A stretch of 49,888 nt of DNA, from the NCBI GenBank assembly GCA_964562155.1, contig CAZLRU010000011.1, forward strand, positions 1 through 49,888, written 5' to 3'. This DNA comes from JAGOUY01 sp964562155 (lineage in GTDB: Bacteria; Patescibacteriota; Patescibacteriia; 2-12-FULL-60-25). The notes under the pieces are model-generated. The model ran no database searches. It worked only from the letters and a program-made list of their open reading frames with translations, and was not told the DNA's origin. The position numbers and the translations under genes are program-made. Below, one piece after another: positions 24,694-32,098 of the stretch. Each line of letters opens with the position of its first letter. The stretch's first letter is position 1.

Positions 24694-24738
24694 CGTCTTG
24701 CGACCTCGTCCTCACGTCGCGAGACGTCTTGTTTTTTG
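24694..24738 (+). terminator. Terminator of small protein B
   Basis: CGTCTTGCGAC and GTCGCGAGACG pair (11 bp, one G-U) around an 11-nt loop, then TCTTGTTTTTTG. Confidence 0.85.
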
Positions 24739-24770
24739 CTATTAAATTATTTTTTGTAAAACAAGCAAGA

Positions 24771-24803
24771 GCGCCGAGAGCGAATAAATGATTCGCGTGG
24801 CGC
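24771..24803 (-). terminator. Terminator of the CmpB-like membrane gene
   Basis: Two-step stem GCGCC/GGCGC with inner GCGAAT/ATTCGC; on the minus strand it is followed by TCTTGCTTGTTTT. It overlaps the end of the minus-strand gene. Confidence 0.75.
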
Positions 24804-24804
24804 T

Positions 24805-25302
24805 TTAGGGGAGGGGGAGGAGGGAGGTTTTGAAAATGTGTTCGAAGAATAGTCCGACCACGAACCAGACCGGCAGGAAGTCCCACCGGGTGTATCCCAG
24901 AAAGCTGTGTCCGCTGTCCTGATAACTTTTCTTCGATGGGCGCAGATCGAGCGCTTTGTCGTAGAAGGCCATGGCCGTGAACTCGATCAGGGGTAGTCCG
25001 GTCATGTAGATCAGGCCTCGATATCCCCAGCGCAGGTGGTCTAGACCGAGCTTGTGGCTGGCCAGGTACACGAGGGGTGCCATCGCGTAGAGTGGGGAGT
25101 ATAGCGGTGAGCTGTAGCCGCGTACCTCCTCGGTCGGATTCTTCATGTCGTCGAGACAGGCTGTGAAAAATACCTCTAGGCCTTTTCCGATAAGTGCTGA
25201 CAGCAGCATGGCTTGCGCCAGCTTTTCGACGGTGAACCCTGCGACGCAGAGCCCGACGAAGCAGCTCGCTGTGAATAGTGTTCGGATCTTTGACTTCCCC
25301 AT
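24805..25302 (-). CDS. PF06541/CmpB-like polytopic membrane protein
   Basis: 165 aa from ATG 25302, fixed by a perfect AGGAGG 6 nt upstream; the open frame extends 60 nt further. About four transmembrane segments. The order of motifs resembles the putative ABC-transporter type IV family: LEVFFTACLDD, then YSPLYAMAPLVYLA, then WGYRGLIYMTGLPLIEFTA, then SGHSFLGYTRWDFLPVWFVV and F-E-H-I-F. That family has no proven function. The gene is convergent with the small-protein pair and divergent from the Phd-like gene. Confidence 0.6.
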   Translation of the reverse strand: MGKSKIRTLFTASCFVGLCVAGFTVEKLAQAMLLSALIGKGLEVFFTACLDDMKNPTEEVRGYSSPLYSPLYAMAPLVYLASHKLGLDHLRWGYRGLIYMTGLPLIEFTAMAFYDKALDLRPSKKSYQDSGHSFLGYTRWDFLPVWFVVGLFFEHIFKTSLLPLP

Positions 25303-25351
25303 GTTGAACCTCCTGATAGGGAACAAAGTAAGGTGCTCTTTTCTTTGCTTC

Positions 25352-25380
25352 TTGTCAATCATCCGCTCATCGTTTTAGAT
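25352..25380 (+). promoter_or_regulatory. Divergent promoter region sharing one -35 site
   Basis: Plus strand: -35 TTGTCA (25352-25357), 17 nt, -10 TTAGAT (25375-25380); the start point would be about 3 nt before the ATG at 25390. The same bases read on the minus strand give TTGACA (25358-25353) facing the CmpB-like gene, although its -10 is weak. Confidence 0.5.
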
Positions 25381-25389
25381 GAAGGGTGT

Positions 25390-25812
25390 ATGTCTCTACA
25401 ACGCATTATAGAGCTGGCCCGTCGGCAGGGGATGCCCATCATTATGACGGATGTTGGGGGGCGGGAGCCGATGGTGCTTCTGTCTTTGGATACGTATGAG
25501 GAGATGTTAGATGTTAAGCCTGCCGAGCCTCTATCAGAGGTCACTAAGGCTCCCCCGCAGGGTCGGCCTGTTGTAGCTGAAAAAGATCAAAAATCTGCTC
25601 ATTCTAGCGAAGGTCCTCGGAATTCTAAGCAGGTGGTGCCGACCTCATCTGCTCCGGATGGTCTTCGGGTGCGGCAGCGAGACGAGGACCGCACTCAGGC
25701 CCTGCACCGTTCATTGGATAGTGTTTCTCACGAAGTTTTGGTTTCCGCTCCTTCCCAGACGGGGGGTGGGGAGGGGATGGTTATGGAGGAACGTTTTTCC
25801 TTTCAGTCATAA
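25390..25812 (+). CDS. Phd/YefM-like N-terminal domain protein with a long disordered tail
   Basis: 140 aa from ATG 25390 (weak AAGG upstream, and a promoter whose start point nearly coincides with the ATG). Residues 1-40 (LQRIIELARRQGMPIIMTD, then REPMVLLSLDTYEEML) follow the strand-strand-helix pattern of Phd/YefM antitoxins (P-x-x-I-T-x-x-G-x-P-x-x-V-L-L-S-x-x-x-Y-E-x-L). The remaining 100 residues are polar and low in complexity. No toxin gene is adjacent, so an antitoxin role is not supported; a DNA-binding regulator is possible. Confidence 0.5.
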   Translation: MSLQRIIELARRQGMPIIMTDVGGREPMVLLSLDTYEEMLDVKPAEPLSEVTKAPPQGRPVVAEKDQKSAHSSEGPRNSKQVVPTSSAPDGLRVRQRDEDRTQALHRSLDSVSHEVLVSAPSQTGGGEGMVMEERFSFQS

Positions 25813-25834
25813 CCTGTTGTCGGGCTTGGGGCTT

Positions 25835-25860
25835 GGCCCGCCGCTCATGAGCGGCGGGCC
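25835..25860 (+). terminator. 26-nt perfect palindrome, terminator-like
   Basis: Positions 25835-25860 are self-complementary over all 26 nt (centre CTCATGAG, arms GGCCCGCCG/CGGCGGGCC), followed by TTGTCATCTT. The -35 of the tuf promoter starts at the next base. Confidence 0.75.
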
Positions 25861-25889
25861 TTGTCATCTTGGCTAAGCTCTGCTACTAT
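25861..25889 (+). promoter_or_regulatory. Promoter of tuf-rpsJ
   Basis: -35 TTGTCA (25861-25866), 17 nt, -10 TACTAT (25884-25889) in the extended form TGCTACTAT. The resulting leader is about 140 nt and contains at least two hairpins. Confidence 0.7.
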
Positions 25890-25931
25890 CTGCTCACTCG
25901 CGAAATAGCTCCGAGGACGTGCTCACAGGGC

Positions 25932-25973
25932 GCGGTTCATTTTGAACTGCCTCGACATGAGAATATCCTCATG
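25932..25973 (+). promoter_or_regulatory. Two hairpins in the tuf leader
   Basis: GCGGTTCA-TTT-TGAACTGC (25932-25950, one G-U) and CATGAG-AATATC-CTCATG (25956-25973). A third short AATGC/GCATT pair lies close to the start codon. They may control tuf expression; no known leader family is recognised. Confidence 0.45.
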
Positions 25974-26034
25974 GATTAGCCAAAAACGCGAATTGTTTCA
26001 CTCTTATTTTTAATGCATTCCGCATTACGTACCT

Positions 26035-27225
26035 ATGGCAGACGTCTTTCAACGGACAAAACCACACGTGAATATTGGTACCATCGGTCACGTTGACCAT
26101 GGCAAGACCACCACCACGGCGGCTATTTTGACGGTTCTTGGCGCTCACGGCATGACAGCTCAGAAAAAGGGCATCGATGACCTTGATAAAGCTCCTGAAT
26201 CCAAGTCTCGTGGGATTACGATTGCTACCGCTCATACCGAATATGAGTCGGACAAGCGTCACTATGCTCACGTCGACTGTCCTGGTCACGCTGACTATAT
26301 CAAGAACATGATCACGGGTGCCGCCCAAATGGACGGTGCGATCTTGGTTGTGTCTGCGACGGATGGTCCTATGCCTCAAACCCGCGAGCACATTCTTTTG
26401 GCTCGTCAGGTTGGTGTGCCTTCCATCGTTGTCTTCTTGAACAAAGTTGACATGGTAGAGGATGCGGAACTTATCGACTTGGTCGAACAAGAAATCCGTG
26501 ATCTTTTGACCAAATACGAATTCGATGGCGAAAAGACCCCAATCATTCGTGGATCCGCTTTGAAAGCGCTTCAGAATCCTAAGGACGAAGCCGCTTCCAA
26601 GCCAATTTTGGATCTGATCAAGGCCTGTGATGACTTCATCCCAGAACCTGTCCGCGAAACCGACAAGCCATTCCTCATGCCTGTGGAAGACGTGTTCTCC
26701 ATTGAAGGTCGTGGAACGGTGGTCACGGGTCGTATCGAGCGTGGTCAAATCAAGATCAACGAAGAAGTCGAAATCGTTGGTTTGGGTGAAACGCGTAAGA
26801 CGGTTGTTACGGGTATCGAAATGTTTAACAAACAGCTCGACTCCGGTCTCGCTGGGGACAACGCGGGTTTGCTCTTGCGTGGTACCAAGAAAGACGAAAT
26901 CGAACGTGGAATGGTGTTGGCGAAGACGGGTTCGATCAAGCCTCACACCGAATTCGAAGCAGAGGTCTACGCTCTTACTAAGGAAGAAGGTGGTCGCCAC
27001 AAGCCATTTGTGACGGGTTATAAGCCACAATTCTACATCCGTACGACGGATGTGACCGGTGAAGTTAAATTGCCTGATGACGTTGCCATGGTGCAACCAG
27101 GTGATACGACCAAAATGATTATCACGCTCATCGCTCAGGTTGCTATGGAAGATAAGATGCGCTTTGCTATCCGTGAAGGTGGCAAGACCGTCGGCGCTGG
27201 TGTCGTTACCAAGATCATTAAATAA
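26035..27225 (+). CDS. tuf: Elongation factor Tu
   Basis: 396 aa. GTPase that delivers aminoacyl-tRNA. G1 GHVDHGKTT, switch I region RGITIATAHTEYE, G3 DCPGHADY, G4 NKVDM and G5 SALKALQN are visible, followed by beta-barrel domains II and III (FSIEGRGTVVTGRIERG; GVVTKIIK end). The ATG follows ACGTACCT, without a Shine-Dalgarno site. It is separated from fusA by the accessory island and has its own promoter, with rpsJ downstream. Confidence 0.98.
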   Translation: MADVFQRTKPHVNIGTIGHVDHGKTTTTAAILTVLGAHGMTAQKKGIDDLDKAPESKSRGITIATAHTEYESDKRHYAHVDCPGHADYIKNMITGAAQMDGAILVVSATDGPMPQTREHILLARQVGVPSIVVFLNKVDMVEDAELIDLVEQEIRDLLTKYEFDGEKTPIIRGSALKALQNPKDEAASKPILDLIKACDDFIPEPVRETDKPFLMPVEDVFSIEGRGTVVTGRIERGQIKINEEVEIVGLGETRKTVVTGIEMFNKQLDSGLAGDNAGLLLRGTKKDEIERGMVLAKTGSIKPHTEFEAEVYALTKEEGGRHKPFVTGYKPQFYIRTTDVTGEVKLPDDVAMVQPGDTTKMIITLIAQVAMEDKMRFAIREGGKTVGAGVVTKIIK

Positions 27226-27235
27226 ATTATTATTA

Positions 27236-27303
27236 GCGGGGGAGTTCCTCCGCACCGAGTTCTGTCCATCATGTATCATGATGATAAGAGCTTGGTGCGG
27301 AGG
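27236..27303 (+). promoter_or_regulatory. Alternative-pairing RNA element between tuf and rpsJ
   Basis: CCTCCGC (27247-27253) can pair upstream with GCGGGGG (27236-27242) or, as part of CCTCCGCACCGAG, downstream with CTTGGTGCGGAGG (27291-27303). The longer form encloses a perfect CATCATG-TAT-CATGATG hairpin (27267-27283). The two folds exclude each other. Confidence 0.55.
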
Positions 27304-27328
27304 ATGACAGGGCTCTCCTTTCATTCTC

Positions 27329-27661
27329 ATGGCAGACGCCAAGCCTATCGTTTCTTCTTCTCATCGTGTACGGATCAAGATCCGTGCCTATGATCACAAG
27401 ATCATTGACCAAGCGACGAAGATGATCATTGAAACCGCTGAACGCAGCGGGGTAAAGGTCATCGGTCCGGTTCCTCTTCCTACCGAAAAGAAGAAGTGGA
27501 CCGTCAACCGCTCGACCTTTGTTCACAAAAATGCCCGCGAACAGTTCGAGATGAGGATTCATAAACGCGTTGTCGATATCTTGGATCCAAATCCAAAAAC
27601 GATTGATGCGCTGACTTCTCTCAACTTGCCCGCCGGTGTCGATGTGGAGATCAAGATGTAA
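27329..27661 (+). CDS. rpsJ: 30S ribosomal protein S10 (uS10)
   Basis: 110 aa, with about 10 extra N-terminal residues (MADAKPIVSS) before the core RVRIKIRAYDHKIIDQATKM. GPVPLPTEKKKWTVNRSTFV and the C-terminal VDVEIKM are standard. Also the NusE antitermination partner in bacteria. It is separated from rplC by 259 nt of structured sequence, unlike the usual tight junction. Confidence 0.96.
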   Translation: MADAKPIVSSSHRVRIKIRAYDHKIIDQATKMIIETAERSGVKVIGPVPLPTEKKKWTVNRSTFVHKNAREQFEMRIHKRVVDILDPNPKTIDALTSLNLPAGVDVEIKM

Positions 27662-27687
27662 GGTTGACAATTCAGTTCGATTCCCAA

Positions 27688-27879
27688 GGAGAAAGCTCCC
27701 CCGATATTCATCGGGATGAAAACCTCCCTGTTGACGCCTACCCCCTAGGGTAAGCCCCCGTCCGTTTTTAACGGCGGGGAGAATCGCGATCACCCCTCAC
27801 GTTTACGTTGTTTGTGCGTTTGCATAGAAACACCGAATGCTTGAAGACGATTGCGGTCGTCAGCAGCATTCGGTGTTTC
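27688..27879 (+). promoter_or_regulatory. Structured leader between rpsJ and rplC
   Basis: Four hairpins follow each other: GGAG-AAAG-CTCC (27688-27699), CCCGAT-ATTC-ATCGGG (27700-27715), a bulged CCCCG.CCGTT-TTT-AACGG.CGGGG (27756-27779) and a nested element whose outer 14-bp stem GAAACACCGAATGC/GCATTCGGTGTTTC (27827-27840 with 27866-27879) encloses GACGA-TTGCGG-TCGTC (27846-27861). Likely an r-protein autoregulatory leader; the ligand is unknown. Confidence 0.6.
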
Positions 27880-27920
27880 GTTATATCCAAATTACTACTC
27901 AGCGACCAATCCGAATTCTT

Positions 27921-28523
27921 ATGAAATTTATTCTTGCGAAAAAACTCGAGATGTCGCAGGTCTACGATGCGGACGGCAATGTTACTCCTGTAACATTACT
28001 TGAGGCCGGTCCCTGCTACGTGACCCAGGTAAAGAGCAAAGATAGCGACGGTTACATGGCGGTTCAGGTTGGTTTTGGAACGACTAAGCGTTTGACCAAA
28101 GCCCTTGAAGGTCACTTGAAAGACTTGCCTAAGCTTGAACACTTGGCCGAATTTCGTCTTGTGTCTGATACGGACATGAAGCGTGGCGATAAGATTGAAG
28201 CAGCAGCTTTTCAGCCGGGTGACATGATTCATGTCACAGGTCTTTCTAAAGGAAAGGGCTTCCAAGGTGTTGTGAGACGTCATGGATTCCATGGTCACCC
28301 CACCTCTCACGGTCATAAAGACCAAGAGCGTATGCCTGGTTCTATTGGTGCCGGTGGTGTGCAACACGTGCTCAAGGGTCGCCGCATGGCTGGCCGTATG
28401 GGTGGTGGTCAAATCACGGTCAAGAATCTCGTGGTGATCGAAGTGCGTGAGGGAGGGATTCTGGCCGTTAAAGGCGCGGTTCCAGGACCACGAAATGCTG
28501 TCATTCAGATTGTGTCTGCCTAA
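27921..28523 (+). CDS. rplC: 50S ribosomal protein L3 (uL3)
   Basis: 200 aa. The start is the ATG at 27921 (MKFILAKKLEMSQVYDADG); the frame is open 84 nt further into the leader hairpin. GFQGVVRRHGFHGHPTSHG and RMPGSIG are the conserved loop that reaches towards the peptidyl-transferase centre. First gene of the long r-protein run. Confidence 0.97.
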   Translation: MKFILAKKLEMSQVYDADGNVTPVTLLEAGPCYVTQVKSKDSDGYMAVQVGFGTTKRLTKALEGHLKDLPKLEHLAEFRLVSDTDMKRGDKIEAAAFQPGDMIHVTGLSKGKGFQGVVRRHGFHGHPTSHGHKDQERMPGSIGAGGVQHVLKGRRMAGRMGGGQITVKNLVVIEVREGGILAVKGAVPGPRNAVIQIVSA

Positions 28524-28529
28524 CCTTGT

Positions 28530-29159
28530 ATGCCAAACGTTTCTGTCTACAATCAGACCGGAAGTCAAGTGGGAACCATTGCGCTTTCCGACGCTATTTT
28601 TGCCGTGAAGCCAGACCAAGCTATTATTCACGAAGCCATGGTTGCTCAGCGCGCCAACGCACGCCGCGCCATCGCTAACACCAAAACGCGCGGAGAAGTG
28701 CGTGGTGGTGGAAAAAAGCCCTGGAAGCAAAAGGGGACTGGTCGTGCTCGTCAGGGATCTATCCGCTCTCCTCAATGGGTTGGTGGAGGAATTACCTTTG
28801 GTCCAACCAGTGAGCGCAACTTCTCTCTTAAGATCAATAAGAAGGTTAAGCGTAAGGCTTTGTTTATGGCCTTATCGGATAAGGTTCTTTCGCAAAAATT
28901 CATGGTATTGGAATCCATGGATACGAGCTCTGCTAAGACTAAGCAGGCTGCCTCTGTGATTGCGAAACTTCCGATTGACCGCAATGTCTTGTTGGTGGTG
29001 TCGGGTGCTTCGACGGTGTTGATGCGCATGGTTCGTAATTTGCCTAACGTGAAATTGGTGTCCGCCAATTCCGTCAATTTGATTGATGTGTTGACCTATC
29101 GCTCCGTCGTGTTCTTGAAGGACGCGGTACCAGCGTTTGAAGGTCTTTATCGCGCCTAA
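28530..29159 (+). CDS. rplD: 50S ribosomal protein L4 (uL4)
   Basis: 209 aa. The exit-tunnel loop with TRGEVRGGGKKPWKQKGTGR and RSPQWVGGG is intact. In many bacteria L4 represses its own operon by binding the leader, which makes the structured region before rplC interesting. The junction to rplC is TAA-CCTTGT-ATG. Confidence 0.97.
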   Translation: MPNVSVYNQTGSQVGTIALSDAIFAVKPDQAIIHEAMVAQRANARRAIANTKTRGEVRGGGKKPWKQKGTGRARQGSIRSPQWVGGGITFGPTSERNFSLKINKKVKRKALFMALSDKVLSQKFMVLESMDTSSAKTKQAASVIAKLPIDRNVLLVVSGASTVLMRMVRNLPNVKLVSANSVNLIDVLTYRSVVFLKDAVPAFEGLYRA

Positions 29160-29163
29160 TTGT

Positions 29164-29598
29164 ATGGGAATTCTTGATCGCTTGAGTAAAAAAACGACGG
29201 CTACTGAACCGTCCACCGATGCCAAGAAAAAGGCACCGGCGAAGCGTGCTGCTAAAAAAGTAGATGCGCCAACCGAAGTAAAGAATGACGTGCAGACGGC
29301 AAAGGCTGTGCCTGCTCACCTTTTGTCTTTGCTTGCACGGCCTCGTGTGAGTGAGAAGGCAGCTCGTTTAGGAGCTCTCAATACGTATGTGTTTGAGGTT
29401 CCTGTTGAGGCTGAGAAGATTGCTATTAAGCGTGCGGTTGAGGCGACGTATGGAGTGAAAGTTGCCGCGGTCCGCACTATTCGTGGCTTGGGCAAGCCTG
29501 TTCGTCGTGGTCGTCGTCCTTCTGCTCGTCAGGATTGGAAGAAGGCGCTTGTGACGCTTGTTTCCGGACAAAAACTTGATCTCTACGCCGGTGTCTAA
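29164..29598 (+). CDS. rplW: 50S ribosomal protein L23 (uL23) with N-terminal extension
   Basis: 144 aa from ATG 29164 (TAA-TTGT-ATG after rplD); an in-frame start at 29137 lies inside rplD. The first 50 residues are Lys/Ala-rich (KKKAPAKRAAKKVDAP) and precede the normal core LLARPRVSEKAARLGALNTY to VRTIRGLGKPVRRGRRPS. The core anchors the exit-tunnel docking site for trigger factor and SRP; the extension probably adds rRNA contacts. Confidence 0.95.
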   Translation: MGILDRLSKKTTATEPSTDAKKKAPAKRAAKKVDAPTEVKNDVQTAKAVPAHLLSLLARPRVSEKAARLGALNTYVFEVPVEAEKIAIKRAVEATYGVKVAAVRTIRGLGKPVRRGRRPSARQDWKKALVTLVSGQKLDLYAGV

Positions 29599-29609
29599 TT
29601 ATTCCACCT

Positions 29610-30449
29610 ATGCCTATTAAACTGTATCGACCCGTGACCAAAGGGCGGCGCCTCTCCTCGGTGCAAGACTTTTCGGATATCACGCGCAACGAACCGGAGA
29701 AATCCTTGATTTCGACCCGTAAGGATCATGCCGGACGTTCTGGCGGAAAAATTTCCGTTCGTCATCAAGGCGGTGGAGCCAAACGTTTCTTGCGTGACGT
29801 TGATTTTATTCGTGCTCACTACGATGTTCCGGCTCGTATCGACTCGGTTGAATATGATCCGAATCGTGGAGCGCGTATTGGTTTGCTTATTTATCGTGAC
29901 GGTCGCAAGAGCTATATGCTGTTGCCTGACGGCATGAAGGTGGGTGACACTGTTGTATCTTCTCAGAAAGAGGCGGATATCAATGTTGGTAACCGTTTGC
30001 CATTGGAAAAGATCCCTGTTGGTACGCCTATTCATGCGGTTGAGCTCGTGCCTGGTAAAGGGGCTCAGATGGGCCGTGCCGCCGGAACGCGTATCGAATT
30101 TAGCGCAATCGAAGGGAGCTGGGCGATCATTAAACTTCCTTCCGGAGAAATGCGTCGCGTGCCTAAGGTCTGTATGGCAACGATTGGAACAGTGTCTAAT
30201 CCTGACTGGCACTTGGTGCGTTGGGGTAAGGCCGGTCGTATGCGCCATCGCGGTATTCGTCCTACGGTCCGTGGTAAGGTTATGAACCCGGTTGATCACC
30301 CACACGGTGGTGGTGAAGGAAAACATCCAATCGGTATGAAGTATGCTAAGACCAAGTGGGGCAAGCATGCGCTCGGAGTCAAAACACGCCGTGCAAAGAA
30401 TTCCTCTGATCGCCATATTCTTGTCCGCCGTCGCGGCAACACTCTCTAA
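29610..30449 (+). CDS. rplB: 50S ribosomal protein L2 (uL2)
   Basis: 279 aa. GGKISVRHQGGGAKRFLRDV near the N-terminus and NPVDHPHGGGEGKHPIGMK near the C-terminus, which holds the His close to the peptidyl-transferase centre. Junction TAA-TTATTCCACCT-ATG. Confidence 0.98.
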   Translation: MPIKLYRPVTKGRRLSSVQDFSDITRNEPEKSLISTRKDHAGRSGGKISVRHQGGGAKRFLRDVDFIRAHYDVPARIDSVEYDPNRGARIGLLIYRDGRKSYMLLPDGMKVGDTVVSSQKEADINVGNRLPLEKIPVGTPIHAVELVPGKGAQMGRAAGTRIEFSAIEGSWAIIKLPSGEMRRVPKVCMATIGTVSNPDWHLVRWGKAGRMRHRGIRPTVRGKVMNPVDHPHGGGEGKHPIGMKYAKTKWGKHALGVKTRRAKNSSDRHILVRRRGNTL

Positions 30450-30452
30450 TCT

Positions 30453-30767
30453 ATGTCTCGTAGTCTCAAAAAAGGTCCATTCACCGATGCAAAGCTGCTT
30501 AAGAAAGTAGCGGCTTTGAAAGCGGGTGATAAAACGCCGATTAAAACCTGGTCGCGTGCTTCGACGATCACGCCAGAGATGGTTGGTCGTGTGATGGCGG
30601 TGCATAACGGTAAGCAACATATCTCCGTTTTGATTGTTGAAAACATGGTTGGACATAAGTTGGGTGAGTTCGCGCCAACCCGTAAATTTGTTCGTCACGG
30701 TGGTAAGATTCAGAAGGCGGCAGAAACAACGGCTAAACCAGCCGCTGCTCCTGCGGCTAAGAAGTAA
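30453..30767 (+). CDS. rpsS: 30S ribosomal protein S19 (uS19)
   Basis: 104 aa. MSRSLKKGPFTDAKLLKKV, KTWSRASTITPEMVG and the C-terminal LGEFAPTRKFVRHGGK are standard; an Ala/Lys tail of about 18 residues is added. Only TCT separates the rplB stop from the ATG. Confidence 0.97.
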   Translation: MSRSLKKGPFTDAKLLKKVAALKAGDKTPIKTWSRASTITPEMVGRVMAVHNGKQHISVLIVENMVGHKLGEFAPTRKFVRHGGKIQKAAETTAKPAAAPAAKK

Positions 30768-30773
30768 TCTCCT

Positions 30774-31244
30774 ATGGATATCCACGCTTCTCTTCGTTAT
30801 CTTCGCATGGCCCCTCGTAAGGTGCGCCTCGTGATTGATGCTGTCCGCGGGTTGCCTGTTATGGCTGCCGATACGCGTCTTACGTTCATGAAACAGGCAG
30901 CGGTTGAGCCGGTGCAAAAACTCTTGCGCTCGGCGATCGCCAACGCGGAACACAACTTTCACTTGAAGAAAGAGGATTTATTGATCAAGACCATTACAGC
31001 CGATGGAGGGCCAACCCTTAAACGGAGCCGTCCACGCGCTCGTGGTTCAGCGGCGCCTATTCGTAAGCGTACGACGCACATTATGATTGTGCTGGCGCCG
31101 AAGAATGCGGCGGCTAAGGTTTCTTCTCCGGCTTCAGAATCGGTTTCGACTCCAGTTCCTGCTAAAAAGACGGTGGCTCGCGCTTCCGCTTCAAAACCCG
31201 CTCGCAAGACGACTTCGTCAAAGGGAGCGGTTAAGACTGCCTAA
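30774..31244 (+). CDS. rplV: 50S ribosomal protein L22 (uL22) with basic C-terminal tail
   Basis: 156 aa. The core RYLRMAPRKVRLVIDAVRGL and the tunnel loop region SRPRARGSAAPIRKRTTH are followed by about 45 residues rich in Ala, Ser and Lys that normal L22 lacks. Junction TAA-TCTCCT-ATG. Confidence 0.95.
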   Translation: MDIHASLRYLRMAPRKVRLVIDAVRGLPVMAADTRLTFMKQAAVEPVQKLLRSAIANAEHNFHLKKEDLLIKTITADGGPTLKRSRPRARGSAAPIRKRTTHIMIVLAPKNAAAKVSSPASESVSTPVPAKKTVARASASKPARKTTSSKGAVKTA

Positions 31245-31247
31245 CCT

Positions 31248-32087
31248 ATGGGTCATAAAGTTCATCCATTTGGATTCCGTATCGGAACCACTACCACTTG
31301 GCCATCTCGCTGGTTCGCTCGCGATGCGGCTTATCGTGGTCAAGTTCGTGAGGATATTCGCTTGCGCGCCTTTTTGAAAAAGGAATTGAAGGATTGCGCC
31401 GTCAATCGTGTTGAAGTTGAGCGTTCTCGCGGTGCCTTGTCTATTACGATCCATACCGCCAAGCCTGGGTATGTGATTGGCCGTGCGGGAGATGGGATTG
31501 ATCAGTTGAAGAAAAAGTTGATCAAAGCTTTTTTTCCAGGCAAGTCCAAAGGTCTTCAGCTTCATATTTCTGTACAGGAAGTTGGGCGTCCAAATTTGGA
31601 AGCAGCGCTTGTTTGTCAGGGTGTTATCAGTGACTTAGAGCGACGCATGGCTTTCCGCCGTGTTCTTAAGACTTCGATTGAACGCGTAAAGAAAGCTGGT
31701 GCGTTGGGTGTTAAGATTGCTGTCTCTGGTCGTTTGAATGGAGCTGAAATCGCTCGCCGTGAATGGTTGTACTGGGGAAAAATTCCTCTAACAAACTTGC
31801 GTGCGGACGTTGATTACTATCAAGACTTCGCTCAGACAATTGCGGGAGCTATTGGTGTGAAGGTATGGGTCTATCGCGGAGATGTGTTTGAACAAGATCG
31901 TTTATCTCAGTATCAGCCTACCACGCAGACGCGTACGCCAGGTCGCTCGGACCGTCGTGATGGCGGACGCGGGATGGGGGGCGGATTTCATGGTCGTGAT
32001 CGTGGCCCGGCTCGTGGCCCGGTGACTCCACGTGCGCCTCGCGAAGCAGCCGCACCTGCTCCTGAAAGTGCTCCTGCCGCGGTCTAA
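31248..32087 (+). CDS. rpsC: 30S ribosomal protein S3 (uS3)
   Basis: 279 aa. MGHKVHPFGFRIG start, KH domain with VIGRAGDGIDQLKKKL, and C-terminal domain GRLNGAEIARREWLYWGKIP. A Gly/Arg- and Pro/Ala-rich tail of about 50 residues follows. Lies at the mRNA entry channel. Junction TAA-CCT-ATG. Confidence 0.97.
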   Translation: MGHKVHPFGFRIGTTTTWPSRWFARDAAYRGQVREDIRLRAFLKKELKDCAVNRVEVERSRGALSITIHTAKPGYVIGRAGDGIDQLKKKLIKAFFPGKSKGLQLHISVQEVGRPNLEAALVCQGVISDLERRMAFRRVLKTSIERVKKAGALGVKIAVSGRLNGAEIARREWLYWGKIPLTNLRADVDYYQDFAQTIAGAIGVKVWVYRGDVFEQDRLSQYQPTTQTRTPGRSDRRDGGRGMGGGFHGRDRGPARGPVTPRAPREAAAPAPESAPAAV

Positions 32088-32098
32088 TTTTCCTCCAT

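Noticed and set aside
24392..24886. 164-codon minus-strand frame across small protein B and its terminators
   Set aside because: It runs through three terminator hairpins and into the CmpB-like gene; the protein looks random.
25390..25812. Toxin-antitoxin module
   Set aside because: Only a Phd-like N-terminal pattern is present; neither neighbour looks like a toxin.
25969..27342. 457-codon open frame antisense to tuf
   Set aside because: It mirrors the strongly biased codons of tuf, has no start signal and its protein resembles no family. EF-Tu on the plus strand is certain.
27664..27690. TTGACA after rpsJ as a promoter for rplC
   Set aside because: No acceptable -10 at 16-18 nt. A weak TTTACG/CATAGA pair nearer rplC is also below what I would call.
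29595..30962. 455-codon open frame antisense to rplB-rpsS-rplV
   Set aside because: A shadow of codon bias in three certain r-protein genes, with Arg/His/Thr-rich low-information protein.
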